From positions 218,455 through 282,454 of the forward strand of contig MEHQ01004416.1 in NCBI GenBank assembly GCA_008828725.1: 64,000 nucleotides of DNA, in the 5' to 3' direction. The translations under genes were made by a program, and so were the position numbers. The notes beneath the pieces were generated by a model, which saw only the letters and a list, made by a program, of their open reading frames with translations, ran no database searches and was not told where the DNA came from. The stretch comes from Saccharina japonica. Lineage: Eukaryota; Sar; Phaeophyceae; Laminariales; Laminariaceae. Shown one piece after another: positions 32,371 to 41,160 of this stretch (position 1 is the stretch's first letter; every line of letters begins with the position of its first letter).

Positions 32371-32850
32371 AGTAAACCAAAAGTAAACTGCCTTAACGCG
32401 ATAAGAAAATTCCGACGGTTTTGAGTCAAGAAGCCCCATGCATATCAGCCAGAAATTGTTCCAGCCAAACGTGTTGTCTCTACCGTAGCGATTGTCGTTC
32501 GCAGATCGTCGAATTCCTCTTGAGACGGTGGCTGTTCACGACATCGAGAAACGCAAATTCGGTTTCGTCGTGGGTCGAGTTGTCTAGTGCCCAAACATGC
32601 AGGCCTGTCCGGGTACCAGCAAGAAGTCGCGCTCGCAAACGCTGTTTCTGTTCTTCCAGAACAGTCCACGAAGTGTACGCGAAGTGTGCGGCCGTGCTGC
32701 GTTCGATGTGGTGCTGCCAGTATTTTTATTGTGTATCACGGTGTCTCACTTCTGACGCGTGCTTTTTTTGAGGCAGAAATGTCTGGCTGGCGGCACGCTT
32801 CAGAGACGACGGGGCACCTTAGCCCCAAAACCGTCGTTTTTTTTTTTTTT
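32371..32850. other. F1 right part, then unassigned sequence
   Basis: 32385-32495 is F1 body (AAAATTCCGACGG, GTCTCTACCGTAGCGA). The rest shows no supported gene; a T-run of 18 or so lies at 32836-32853. Confidence 0.5.
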
Positions 32851-32948
32851 TTTAGTTGGTGCTACGGTAGGGGGGTCGCTCTCGAGTCCGATCTTTTCAA
32901 CCGACTAGAGCCCCTCGGCCGATTGACTACATATGTATTTCGTTGCAA

Positions 32949-34138
32949 TAGAGTGTTTGCGCAAAAGTCTTTTCAGAAAATATTTTTCTTGACCCTAAAA
33001 AATGTGAATTTCCTTTCCCTCACGATTTGTTAGTGTTTGCGCAAAAGCAAATAGAAAAAGACTTTGCAAACCCTTCGTGCCGTATGAAACAGGGAAGCGG
33101 GTGAGCACGGGGAGACAAAAACGAAGAAACAAAAAGGAATTCGTGCACGTACCAGCGTATGTACATACTACTGGTGGTACCAGGTGCATCCTATACTCAC
33201 TCGTATATAGCAAAAACAGCAACGAATACAAGCAGGGTATGTATCAACAGCAGCAACAGCAACCCAGCATCGGCGGCATATACCCAGGCAGCAAGCAGAA
33301 GCAACAGCACAGTTAGCAGCAGCTACTCGTACTCTCGTAAGGGTGGCTAGGGTCAGCAGCAGCAGCAGCAGCTCAGCAGTAGTAGTAGCTCAGCGGCAGC
33401 AGCTCAGCAGCAAGCAGCTTCCGTTTTTGCAACTTTCAATCATGGGATCATCTTTTTTTCCTATTTTTGTGCTGCTGCTGAGCTTCGCTGTTCGAGCCTA
33501 CGCGTGCCAACGCTACGTTTCAAGCACGCCCGATCCCCTCGCACAGCGGTGCAGTCGCCTCCGCGCCCGCCCCCGCCGCGCCGCCACCGCCGCCGCTGCT
33601 GCTGCTGCTGCTGCTGCTGCAGCTGTAGCTGCAGCTGCTGTGCTGCCGCCACCACGGCCGTGTTACGAAAATGGTACACAATACTTTTCATGCTGTATCA
33701 TAGGGAGGTACATGAGGCACGTACGAGTACCAATTTCTGATCGAGGCACCTTCCACGACGACACCAAGTGGGCGGGTGCCGCAGCAGCGGCCCGCCGTGA
33801 CATCCCAACGCCACTCGTCTGTGCCATACTCCAGCCTACATCTTTTGAGCCTCGGTGCGCTCCGCGGTTAGTTGCCGTGTTGTGACTAGCAGCGCTTTTG
33901 TGCGGGTGTGCAAGGTACGGCTCCCGGTGGTGTCGATGAGACCCAGTGCGTCGGGTGAAATCTCGGTACGTTGTACGCCAATGAACAGAGAGCACAAAAA
34001 GTACCGCAAATTCCGGCCAAATCGTTACTTCTGAAAAGTATTTTCAGGTCGTTTTTTCAGAAAAATACCGCTAATTTTTACCGCGGGACAATTTTTGGAA
34101 AAGTTTTTTTCTAAAAAGTATTTTGCGCAAACACTCTA
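32949..34138. mobile_element. TA-flanked TIR element, 1186 bp
   Basis: 32951-34136, flanked by TA on both sides. It opens GAGTGTTTGCGCAAAAGTCT and closes ATTTTGCGCAAACACTC; the imperfect inverted similarity goes on for about 38 bp (TTTTCAGAAAATATTTTT versus AAAAAGTTTTTTTCTAAAAA). A second copy of TAGTGTTTGCGCAAAAG lies just inside at 33031. TA duplication fits the Tc1/mariner group, but no transposase is visible. It carries triplet repeats and a possible secreted-protein frame. Confidence 0.82.
33442..33885 (+). CDS. Possible secreted protein inside the TA-flanked element
   Basis: 147 codons from ATG 33442. The start M-G-S-S-F-F-P-I-F-V-L-L-L-S-F-A-V-R-A-Y-A-C looks like a signal peptide with a cleavage site before C22. 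A 14-residue Ala run (about residues 62-75) comes from a GCT/GCC microsatellite; the remainder has six or so Cys. I chose this ATG over an in-frame upstream start because the upstream part is poly-Ser from an AGC tract. No family recognised. It may be a captured host gene fragment or chance; codon composition is strongly shaped by the triplet repeats. Confidence 0.3.
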   Translation: MGSSFFPIFVLLLSFAVRAYACQRYVSSTPDPLAQRCSRLRARPRRAATAAAAAAAAAAAAVAAAAVLPPPRPCYENGTQYFSCCIIGRYMRHVRVPISDRGTFHDDTKWAGAAAAARRDIPTPLVCAILQPTSFEPRCAPRLVAVL

Positions 34139-34316
34139 ATGTCAAGCTTTTTAGCGTTTCGTTTTTTTCGCGAAACGCACCGCCATGGGCTTGTTTGTTA
34201 CTCTGTGCCCGCAGTTCAAATACATTTAAAATGTTGAGTGAGTTACAGAGCCACTCGCCCGAGTGGCGTAGACGGGGTTGTGAAAAATGGGATACCCCCC
34301 CTCCTATCGTAGCACG

Positions 34317-34490
34317 CCTAATTGCAATACGTTTGGTTGGATATTCAGGGAATGGGTTTGTGCATCGGGTAGTAGCACTTTTGGTTTTCCTCGAAAACGA
34401 GTGGGTTGGGTGACGTGTAGAGCTCATCAAGAGATGGGTCTCAGGGAAAAAAGGGCGCACCTCTACGGTAGCATGCGTCCTCTCATCATG
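34317..34490 (+). repeat. F1 right two-thirds
   Basis: F1 words in order: GGGTAGTAGCACTTTTGG, GAGCTCATCAAGAGATGGG, and the end CCTCTACGGTAGCATGCGTC at about 34462-34480. Confidence 0.7.
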
Positions 34491-34804
34491 ATTATCTCTT
34501 TGACCCGCCATCGGCGAAGTGTTTGATAGCATAGCCCACACCAAATACTCGTTGCGTCCAGAGTGTAGGCAATATGCCGGCCGGCGTTTGGACGTGTGAA
34601 GTAAAGGTTAGGACTACATGGGGAGCGTCCCACGTAAATTGTAACTTTGGCTGTTGTGTGAACGGTGGGCCGGGACCGATGCCCCCCTCTTACGTCTACC
34701 ACAATACCACGAGAACGACGCAGGCTACTGTCGATGCAGTAGGGCTCCTGGTGTTGTTAGTCGCGTCCGTGGAATACTTACCTCATCCGGACACTGGTCT
34801 CGGA
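34491..34804. other. Nothing recognised
   Basis: No supported gene or repeat. Confidence 0.3.
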
Positions 34805-35065
34805 TCCGTGCAACGGCAGAGGTGAACCCATTTTGTTCTTGAGGGTAGTGACTTATTACTTGAGGAGCTATATACCCCACCCAAGAACGTAATTGGGCGG
34901 AAACTAAAAGTTCCCCACCCGAAGAAATCCGACTCCCTTAAGTGTAAATCGAAAAATATTGCAACAAAAATACGAAATTCCGACGATTTTGAGCCTAAGG
35001 AGCCCCGTCATCCAGAAAAATTTCCGCCAAAAAAAAGGTACAGTACCTCTATCGGAGCACGCGTT
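34805..35065 (-). mobile_element. F1 element, diverged
   Basis: Left CCGTGCAACGGCAGAGGTG, right CCTCTATCGGAGCACGCG, with TTACTTGAGGAGC and GAGCCTAAGGAGCCCCGTC between. No exact target duplication seen. Confidence 0.75.
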
Positions 35066-35224
35066 CTCGACGGTATCTTGACTGATCAACACGAACCGTA
35101 TTCTCATGGCCTCGTGTATCGAAAATACCATTGTACCAGGTACTAAAACAAGTATTGGGTTGCTTATCAATTCAGGGTAGAGCTCTCATGAACTGCGGAG
35201 CCGCGTTGGCGATACGTGTTTCTG

Positions 35225-35541
35225 ACATGAAGGTTCTATCATACCTCTCTCGTACCACGGGTCGGTCGCGACTGGTGGTACGGTAGAGGGGTCATGTGCT
35301 GCTGTAGGTGCTTGTTTTTTCACCTGCACAGAGCCACTCTGCCGAGTGACTGCTTTACTGCGTTGTACTCATAACGTTTTTTGTTGTTCTATATGCACCG
35401 CCATTAGAGTTTTTGTTATGCAGCGCCAACAAACTATGTCTAGGTCCAATTTTCCAAGGTCAGATTCTGAGCCACTCGTCCGAGCGGCCAAAACCCGGTA
35501 GTGAAAATGTGGATACCCCCCCTATTGTAGCACGGGTCGGT
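35225..35541 (+). mobile_element. F3 element abutting an F1-type end
   Basis: The F3 copy runs from GACTGGTGGTACGGTAGAGG (about 35270) to CCCCCCCTATTGTAGCACGG (35532). GGTCGC stands immediately before it and again just after, at about 35538, a candidate 6-bp or shorter duplication. The left neighbour ends CTCTCTCGTACCACGG, itself a TIR end. Confidence 0.75.
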
Positions 35542-35827
35542 CGCAGGTACTCCAAGTCCTTCTGTTGCGACCGCAACTAGTTTTGGTGGCATTTGCTGAT
35601 TTCGCTTGAAAACACGCATGTATATCTTCGGTTAATCCGTCTTCAGCCGAAATCGCGATTGTAGTCACGTACGTGCTCCACCGTCAGCAGCGTTTACAAA
35701 AGGGTAACAGACATGCTATGCACACATCTACCCCCACTCCTGACTTGTATTTATTTGTGTTCTGTGACGTTCTGACGAACAGTTGTCTGCGTGGCCACCC
35801 CTGCTTCGAACAGGTCAAGGCGCCGTG
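35542..35827. other. 5' flank of gene C
   Basis: About 290 bp between an F3 element and the start of gene C. No core promoter motif that I can defend. Confidence 0.4.
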
Positions 35828-37495
35828 ATGAAAGACGTCTTCGCCATCGTGCTCAAGCATGGAATCGAAGAAACCCAGTGGTACTCGTCACCTAGAAACC
35901 TTCAGATGGTTTGTCTGGACCTGTGCGCCATCTGCCGCAGCTGCGACATTCTGCAAGTCGTGGTCACTAAACGTACCCCCCGCCACTTATGGCTAAGTCG
36001 CCACAAAAGAAACTCCCGAAATAATGGTGTTGCGTCGCGAGTTCCGGCATTGCGTGCGCACTCAATAGTATGGAAATTATCCCCGGCCCGTATATCTGCC
36101 GAGGATGAGTTGCCCCACCATCGATGCGGGGCATTTGCTTCGGCACTGAGGCGGCTACAACGTTCACCGGAGTGCGGTATCGCCATGGATGAAGCCTGGT
36201 GGCCGGAATCACTGAGGAAGATGACGTTCGGGCTATCGTTCAACTATCCAGTGGATAAAGTGGTTTGGCCGACCTCCCTTGAAAACTTGGTGTTCGGTCG
36301 GGATTTCGATAAACCCATTCATGGTGTGGAATGGCCTGCCTCGCTTGAACAATTGACGTTCGGAGACAGCTTCAATCAGCCACTCGAAGAGTTTGTGTGC
36401 CCCGCTTATCTTTCAGAGTTGGCCGTCGGGGGTGGTAGTGGCGGAAGTGTACCTGTCCAGGTAGTGGTGTGGCCGAGGTTTCTTCGAAGCTTATCGTTTG
36501 GAGATAGCTTCAACCGACGGATTGAAGCAGTGGTCTGGCCGGCCACTCTGCAGCGTTTGCGATTTGGGTATAGTTTCAATCAGCCCGTCCAACGGGTCGC
36601 GTTGCCGGCGTGCCTGAAGTCCTTGACGTTTGGATGTTTGTTCGATCAGCCGATAAACCACGTGAAGTGGCCGGCCTCGCTCGAGCAATTAGTGTTTGGC
36701 AAGTACTTCGACCGGCCCGTCGAGTCTGTGGCGTGGCCAGAGTCGCTGCTCTGCTTGAAGTTCGGGTCTGAGTTCGACAGACCCATTGAAAAAGTTGTGT
36801 GGCCCGCCTCCCTGCAGCGCTTAACGTTTTGGTTTGATTTCAATCAGCCCATCGACAAGGTCGTTTGGCCTGTCTCTCTCCAGCATTTGACGTTTGGGTC
36901 GAGCTTTAACCAACCGATCAGCGACGATGTGGTGATGCAGTTTGTTTCCTTTACATTTACCATGCGCCAGGCATCCGACCTGTTGTTGTCGCCTGTCACG
37001 CGGAGGCATTTTCTTTTCGGTGGCTGCTTCAACCAACCTATCCACGACGTTCAGTGGCCGGCAGCGCTGCAGTACTTGACGTTCGGGAATTGCTTTAACC
37101 TGCCAATCGAAAAGGTTGCTTGGCCGGTCTCACTGGTAGACCTAAGGCTCGGAGCTAGCTTTAACTTGTCCATTGACGATATTAGTTTGCCTGGTTCGCT
37201 ACAGCGTTTAGAGTTTGGTTCTAGGTTCGATCGACCTATCGACCAAGTGAGGTGGCCTTCTGCTCTCCGGCATTTGTCATTTAACGGCTGCTTCAATCAC
37301 CCAATCCAGAGAGTGGTGTGGCCGCCGGCGCTGCATCGTTTGACGTTTGGGAATTATTTCAACAAGCCTGTTGGTGGGGTAGTGTGGCCGAGCTCTCTCA
37401 GGTATTTAAGGCTTGGGCTAAGCTTTGACCAGACTATCGACATGGTTAAATGGCCACCCTCGCTCCACCTTATTGACCCTACGGGTGTACATTGA
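35828..37495 (+). CDS. FNIP-type repeat protein C, 555 aa
   Basis: An intact frame. I start at the ATG at 35828 because M-K-D-V-F-A-I-V-L aligns with the starts of B and D; the frame is open a little further upstream but without an ATG. Residues 1-130 are the family leader (W-Y-S-S-P, V-C-L-D-L-C, T-P-R-H-L-W-L, then A-W-W-P-E-S-L-R-K-M-T-F-G). From about residue 137 to the end there are about 18 repeats of 22 residues, close to F-[ND]-x-P-[IV]-x-x-V-x-W-P-x-S-L-x-x-L-x-F-G. Two spots depart from register: a Gly-rich unit near residue 205 and a 36-residue unit near 365-400 without the W-P core. No signal peptide or membrane segment. It is more distant from B and D than they are from each other. 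F3 elements flank it on both sides. Function unknown. Confidence 0.9.
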   Translation: MKDVFAIVLKHGIEETQWYSSPRNLQMVCLDLCAICRSCDILQVVVTKRTPRHLWLSRHKRNSRNNGVASRVPALRAHSIVWKLSPARISAEDELPHHRCGAFASALRRLQRSPECGIAMDEAWWPESLRKMTFGLSFNYPVDKVVWPTSLENLVFGRDFDKPIHGVEWPASLEQLTFGDSFNQPLEEFVCPAYLSELAVGGGSGGSVPVQVVVWPRFLRSLSFGDSFNRRIEAVVWPATLQRLRFGYSFNQPVQRVALPACLKSLTFGCLFDQPINHVKWPASLEQLVFGKYFDRPVESVAWPESLLCLKFGSEFDRPIEKVVWPASLQRLTFWFDFNQPIDKVVWPVSLQHLTFGSSFNQPISDDVVMQFVSFTFTMRQASDLLLSPVTRRHFLFGGCFNQPIHDVQWPAALQYLTFGNCFNLPIEKVAWPVSLVDLRLGASFNLSIDDISLPGSLQRLEFGSRFDRPIDQVRWPSALRHLSFNGCFNHPIQRVVWPPALHRLTFGNYFNKPVGGVVWPSSLRYLRLGLSFDQTIDMVKWPPSLHLIDPTGVH

Positions 37496-37499
37496 CCTG

Positions 37500-37770
37500 T
37501 CGTCTGGTGCCACGGTAGGGGGGTCGCTTTTATGTCCAATGTTTTCGGCCGATGAGAGCCACTCCGCCGAGTGACCACCATATTTTTTCGCGGTTTTTTA
37601 AGTCTTAACGCTTTACGTTGTCGAGATATGCACCATCATGGTATGCTTGCTACTCTACGACAACACCATATTCCTGCGTCCAGTTTTGATTGAGGTACAT
37701 GCCACTCGCCCGAGTGGAGTAAAATTGGTAGTGAAAATCAGGCTACCCCCCCCTACCGTAGCACCAGTCA
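37500..37770 (+). mobile_element. F3 element directly after gene C
   Basis: It begins about 7 bp past the stop of gene C (GTCTGGTGCCACGGTAGGGG) and ends CCCCTACCGTAGCACCAGTC. The transcript end of gene C must lie within or beyond it. The flanks show no clear duplication. Confidence 0.85.
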
Positions 37771-38589
37771 GTTGTGCAGGTTGTGTGTTGTGTTATCGCC
37801 GAACCTATGGGGGCGTGAATCTCCTTCCTGCTACGTAGTCCGATTAATGGCTTGGATACTTCCGCCCTCTTTAAATAGCCAATCACAAACTATGGGTGGA
37901 CGGTTAGCCTTTGGTAAATATCGTTTGCGGCCGGCATTAGTACGCCTGTCTCGGCAAGACCAGGGCTCTGTTGACAAAGCCGCACGCCCTGGGTCCCAAC
38001 AGACCTAGGTGTGTGGGGTTTGTTCAACCAAGCACTATCATCTCCCTCGCGTGGATGGGTTTGATAAAAAAAAATCGAAGCTTGAGTGTGAGTTCAAGCT
38101 AACGATGAATTGGATGCCGGCTTCCCTTGAGTATTGTGCGTTTGAGGTTGTTGTCCACGAGACGCAACCCATTATATTCGGCATCAGGCTGAGCGTTGCG
38201 AATGCCCGTCGGAAATACTAGGAACATGTGACCAGCGAATGAATGTAAGCTGGCTGCGTGCTGAAATATTCTGTGTTCTCGTTTTGATTTCGTCAGCCAA
38301 TCTGTCAAACCTTGTGAGAGAGGCTGACCTGATAGAAGGCGTTTGAAAATGTTTGGTTCACATAAAATGTTTGAGTCGTAGAGACGCAAGGCCGCCTTTG
38401 GTAATTTCAGAATATTGTCGCTCGCTTAGATGCTGGATCGACCGATCAATCCATTAGGATATGTAGCCGTCGACGGTACTGGGCTGGGTGGTGGTACATG
38501 CGTGCAACTGCGTAGAGTAAGCGCCTGCTATCGTGCGCTCTAACACTGTAGTATTTGGAAGAAGCTGGCGAAGTAAGGATAACACAATT
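37771..38589. other. No gene; faint FNIP-like words
   Basis: A frame near 38009-38221 contains W-M-P-A-S-L-E-Y followed later by F-G-I-R-L, and GTTTGTTCAACCAAGCACT near 38018 would give F-N-Q-A. These may be decayed repeats related to gene C, but the register is lost and the evidence is thin. Confidence 0.3.
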
Positions 38590-38835
38590 GACGCATGCTA
38601 CGATAGAGATGCATTATGTTTTTCCTGAGCTCCTCACTTAAGGAGCATCATACCTCACCGAAACATGATTTTGGAGGGAAATAAAAGTGCTGCCGGATGC
38701 GAAATCTCATGACCGAAGTATACTCTGAAACATTATTCGTCACAAATATGAACGTCCGACGAATTTGGGTTAAGGAGTCCGATCGTTCAGAAAACGACTC
38801 GGCCAAAAAGTGCAACCTCTACCGTAGCAAGCGTC
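38590..38835 (-). mobile_element. F1 element, complete
   Basis: 246 bp from GACGCATGCTACGATAGAG to CCTCTACCGTAGCAAGCGTC, in the reverse sense to 481-742. The body includes ACATGATTTTGGAGGGAAAT and GGGTTAAGGAGTCC. The 4-bp flanks (AATT and ATGG) do not match. Confidence 0.87.
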
Positions 38836-39064
38836 ATGGGTTAGGGGGTGTCTGAATTGTAATGCGAAGGATCTAGACGACACGCGCGCAGCAACCAGCA
38901 GTCATGCACGTGGCCTATTCGACGAGTCTGCGGGATTCGTGGACGTGTCTACTGGAATTCGCATCGATTTCCCGAGGTCCCAAAAGGGCTACAAGTACTG
39001 CTGTGCATGCCGTACGGTCAACACGAAGTGTTCCCACATCGAACAGACCATCGATTGTCACCTT

Positions 39065-39365
39065 GTAATGGTATGGGCTAGGAAGGCCGGTAATTACCTC
39101 TGCATAGGTAATTGGTCCGTTTTCGTATAACTTGGATGGCATTCGTATTCGGTATTCGGGGTATTTATAATATCTGCGGGCCATACTTGAAGCCCATCCC
39201 GAGGCAGATGTCATCTGGCTCGGGGATTAATAAAAGCTGCTTCTCTTCTACGCTTGACTCTACGGAAAGTGAGTAACACCAAGGATGCTTAATAGACAAA
39301 CCTGCAAGGGGATACTCTGTGTCTCACCCAGTCATATCACAACCTCATGATCTATTGTACTGTAG
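39065..39365 (+). mobile_element. LTR-like fossil, weak
   Basis: It has GGGATTAATAAAAGCTGCTT and GACAAACCTGCAAGGGGATAC, which parallel the poly(A)-signal region and right part of the solo LTR at 30741-31031. Ends not determined. Confidence 0.3.
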
Positions 39366-39567
39366 TACTGTAGATCCTCCCGAGGGAACGCATACATACA
39401 TGCTCCCCTGATCTGTACCAGGTATGAGCTACATTAGCTCAAATGTTGCCCGGTAGAAACCGCATACTGTGGATGGTTTGAAGTACGTAGCACATATACA
39501 GTAGCAGTCCGTGGGTGGGGCTTGTACATACTGCAGTGCTGTATGCAGACACTGCACAACATAATAT

Positions 39568-39670
39568 TACGGGGGATCATAGTTAATAGGACCTACGATA
39601 AGCACAAAAACCTATATAAGTCCCAATTTTTACTAACCATATTTGGTCCTGTTAACTATGGTCCCCCATA
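39568..39670. mobile_element. F4 TIR element with TA flanks
   Basis: 99 bp (39570-39668) with inverted arms GGGGGATCATAGTTAATAGG and GTCCTGTTAACTATGGTCCC. TA on both sides. Confidence 0.8.
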
Positions 39671-39679
39671 TTACCATAA

Positions 39680-39855
39680 CGGCAACTTACAGTAGAATCT
39701 ACTGTAGACACTGTCACAGTAGTTTACAGCAGACATACTGCAGTTTAATACAGTAGATATGCTTGTAATCTACAATAACCACAGTAGAGATACTGCCGTA
39801 GTCTACTACAACGGTATATCTATATACTGTAATCTACAGCAGCAGTAGATCGTGA
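39680..39855. repeat. Cryptic CTACAGTAG-type repeats
   Basis: Loose, interspersed copies of CAGTAGA, CTACAGTA and TACTG words in both senses, without a strict period. Confidence 0.6.
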
Positions 39856-40394
39856 TGTGTCCAACGCGTGGAAGCGTTGTGTGTGTTTTGCAACGTTTTC
39901 TACAGCCACAGATAGCAGTAGAAGAAGCAGCGGCAGTGCGGGCCTGGTTTACATATTGCGTGTACAACGATCGTCATGCTTGCTTTACAACCGCACATTA
40001 CACAGCAGGCCCAGTTTGAACCTACAGCAGTACTGCTACTGTAGTCTAGGCAACCAGCACAGTAGCCAACAAGACCTCGGACATCACACGGCGAAATCAT
40101 GCGGCCTATACACACCTTTTGGGCGTAACTGGTATGTCAGCCGGTTCCAGGTAGTGCGAGCGTGAAAAGGGCGGGGCTAAGTCTGCCCCTTCATGGCGGT
40201 GGGTGGTTCATGGTCGCATGCCCGCACGTATGCACACATGCACGTATGTGCGTGGGTCGCAAATCGCACAACAAGAAAGTCGAAAGATCGAACCGGCACA
40301 AAGTGCACAACGATCCAAAAACGAAAAAAACGAAAAAAAAAACAAAATCGAAAAACCGTTACATTTCGTGGAGTTCACACACATATATATTTAT
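39856..40394. other. No gene; short repeats
   Basis: The CGAAAAAAACGAAAAAAAAA stretch at about 40320-40345 is A-rich. Nothing else supported. Confidence 0.3.
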
Positions 40395-40500
40395 TACGGA
40401 GGGCCATAGTAAACAGGACCAAATATTGTTAGTAAAAATGCGTAATTATATAGTTTTTAGTGTGTATCGTAGGTCCTGTTTACTATGCCCCCCTCCCGTA
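40395..40500. mobile_element. F4 TIR element with TA flanks
   Basis: 102 bp (40397-40498), starting CGGAGGGCCATAGTAAACAG and ending GTTTACTATGCCCCCCTCCC plus G; the inverted match continues through AGGACC/GGTCCT. TA lies on each side. Best-preserved F4 copy. Confidence 0.85.
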
Positions 40501-40849
40501 ATAGGGGACGGGGGACCCACAACACATCTGTTGTACTGTTGTACTCCCCCGCACTTTTCCATCGTGAGCGGGTAGCTTTGAGAAACAATTATCGTGGTGG
40601 AGAGGAACTGGTGACACACTCGGGGGGAGATTGCGAGCAGGACGCCGAAGCAGTGAAAATAGGCAGCAGAGAGAAACTTTATACTCTTGCGTTCATTCGC
40701 TCCCCGTGTGGGCGGGCATCGACTCCGAGGACCCACAGCAAACACGATCAAGATCCCGGAGCGTTTGTGACGTACCCCCCGCATCGTTGTTGTTGTGTTG
40801 GTCGGAGCCAATCGCCAGTCGATGCGAATCAACGAGGCAAGAAAGGGCC
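40501..40849. other. Nothing recognised
   Basis: No coding frame I can support. SINE similarity may begin near 40830. Confidence 0.3.
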
Positions 40850-40985
40850 GGAGTCCTCTCGCGATAAAAAGCAAGGCAGGATAGGTAGTGGGGATGACGG
40901 CGAAGAAAGAAGAGCTTACTCTGTAATCCCGGATCTGAGTTACGACCATTGTGCAGGAAGGAGAGAGAAAATAAGGCATAGGGTG
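40850..40985 (+). mobile_element. SINE fragment (body only)
   Basis: CTCGCGATAAAAAGCAAGGC, CCCGGATCTGAGTTACGACC and GGAAGGAGAGAGAAAATAAG match the body of the three SINEs; the tRNA-like head is missing or too worn to see. Confidence 0.75.
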
Positions 40986-40998
40986 AAGACCACCGGGC

Positions 40999-41053
40999 AT
41001 AGAGAGAGAGCGATAGAGAGAGCGAGAGGGAGAGAGAGAGAGAGAGAGTGGAA

Positions 41054-41124
<71 letters not shown>

Positions 41125-41160
41125 GAGAGGGAGAGAGAGAGAGGAGAGAGAGAGAAAGGT
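40999..41160 (+). repeat. (GA)n microsatellite
   Basis: GAGA repeats with small breaks. The 355-codon and shorter Leu-Ser-rich frames that cross it are artefacts. Confidence 0.95.

Larger units (their letters stand above)
32855..34316 (+). mobile_element. F3 element split by a 1.19-kb insertion
   Basis: Left part 32855-32950 (GTTGGTGCTACGGTAGGGGG then GAGCCCCTCGGCCGA) and right part 34137-34316 (CCACTCGCCCGAGTGG, then CCTATCGTAGCACGCC) together equal one F3 copy. The interruption falls at a TA in the region that in other copies reads TTTTTTAAGTCTTAACGC. Confidence 0.8.
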
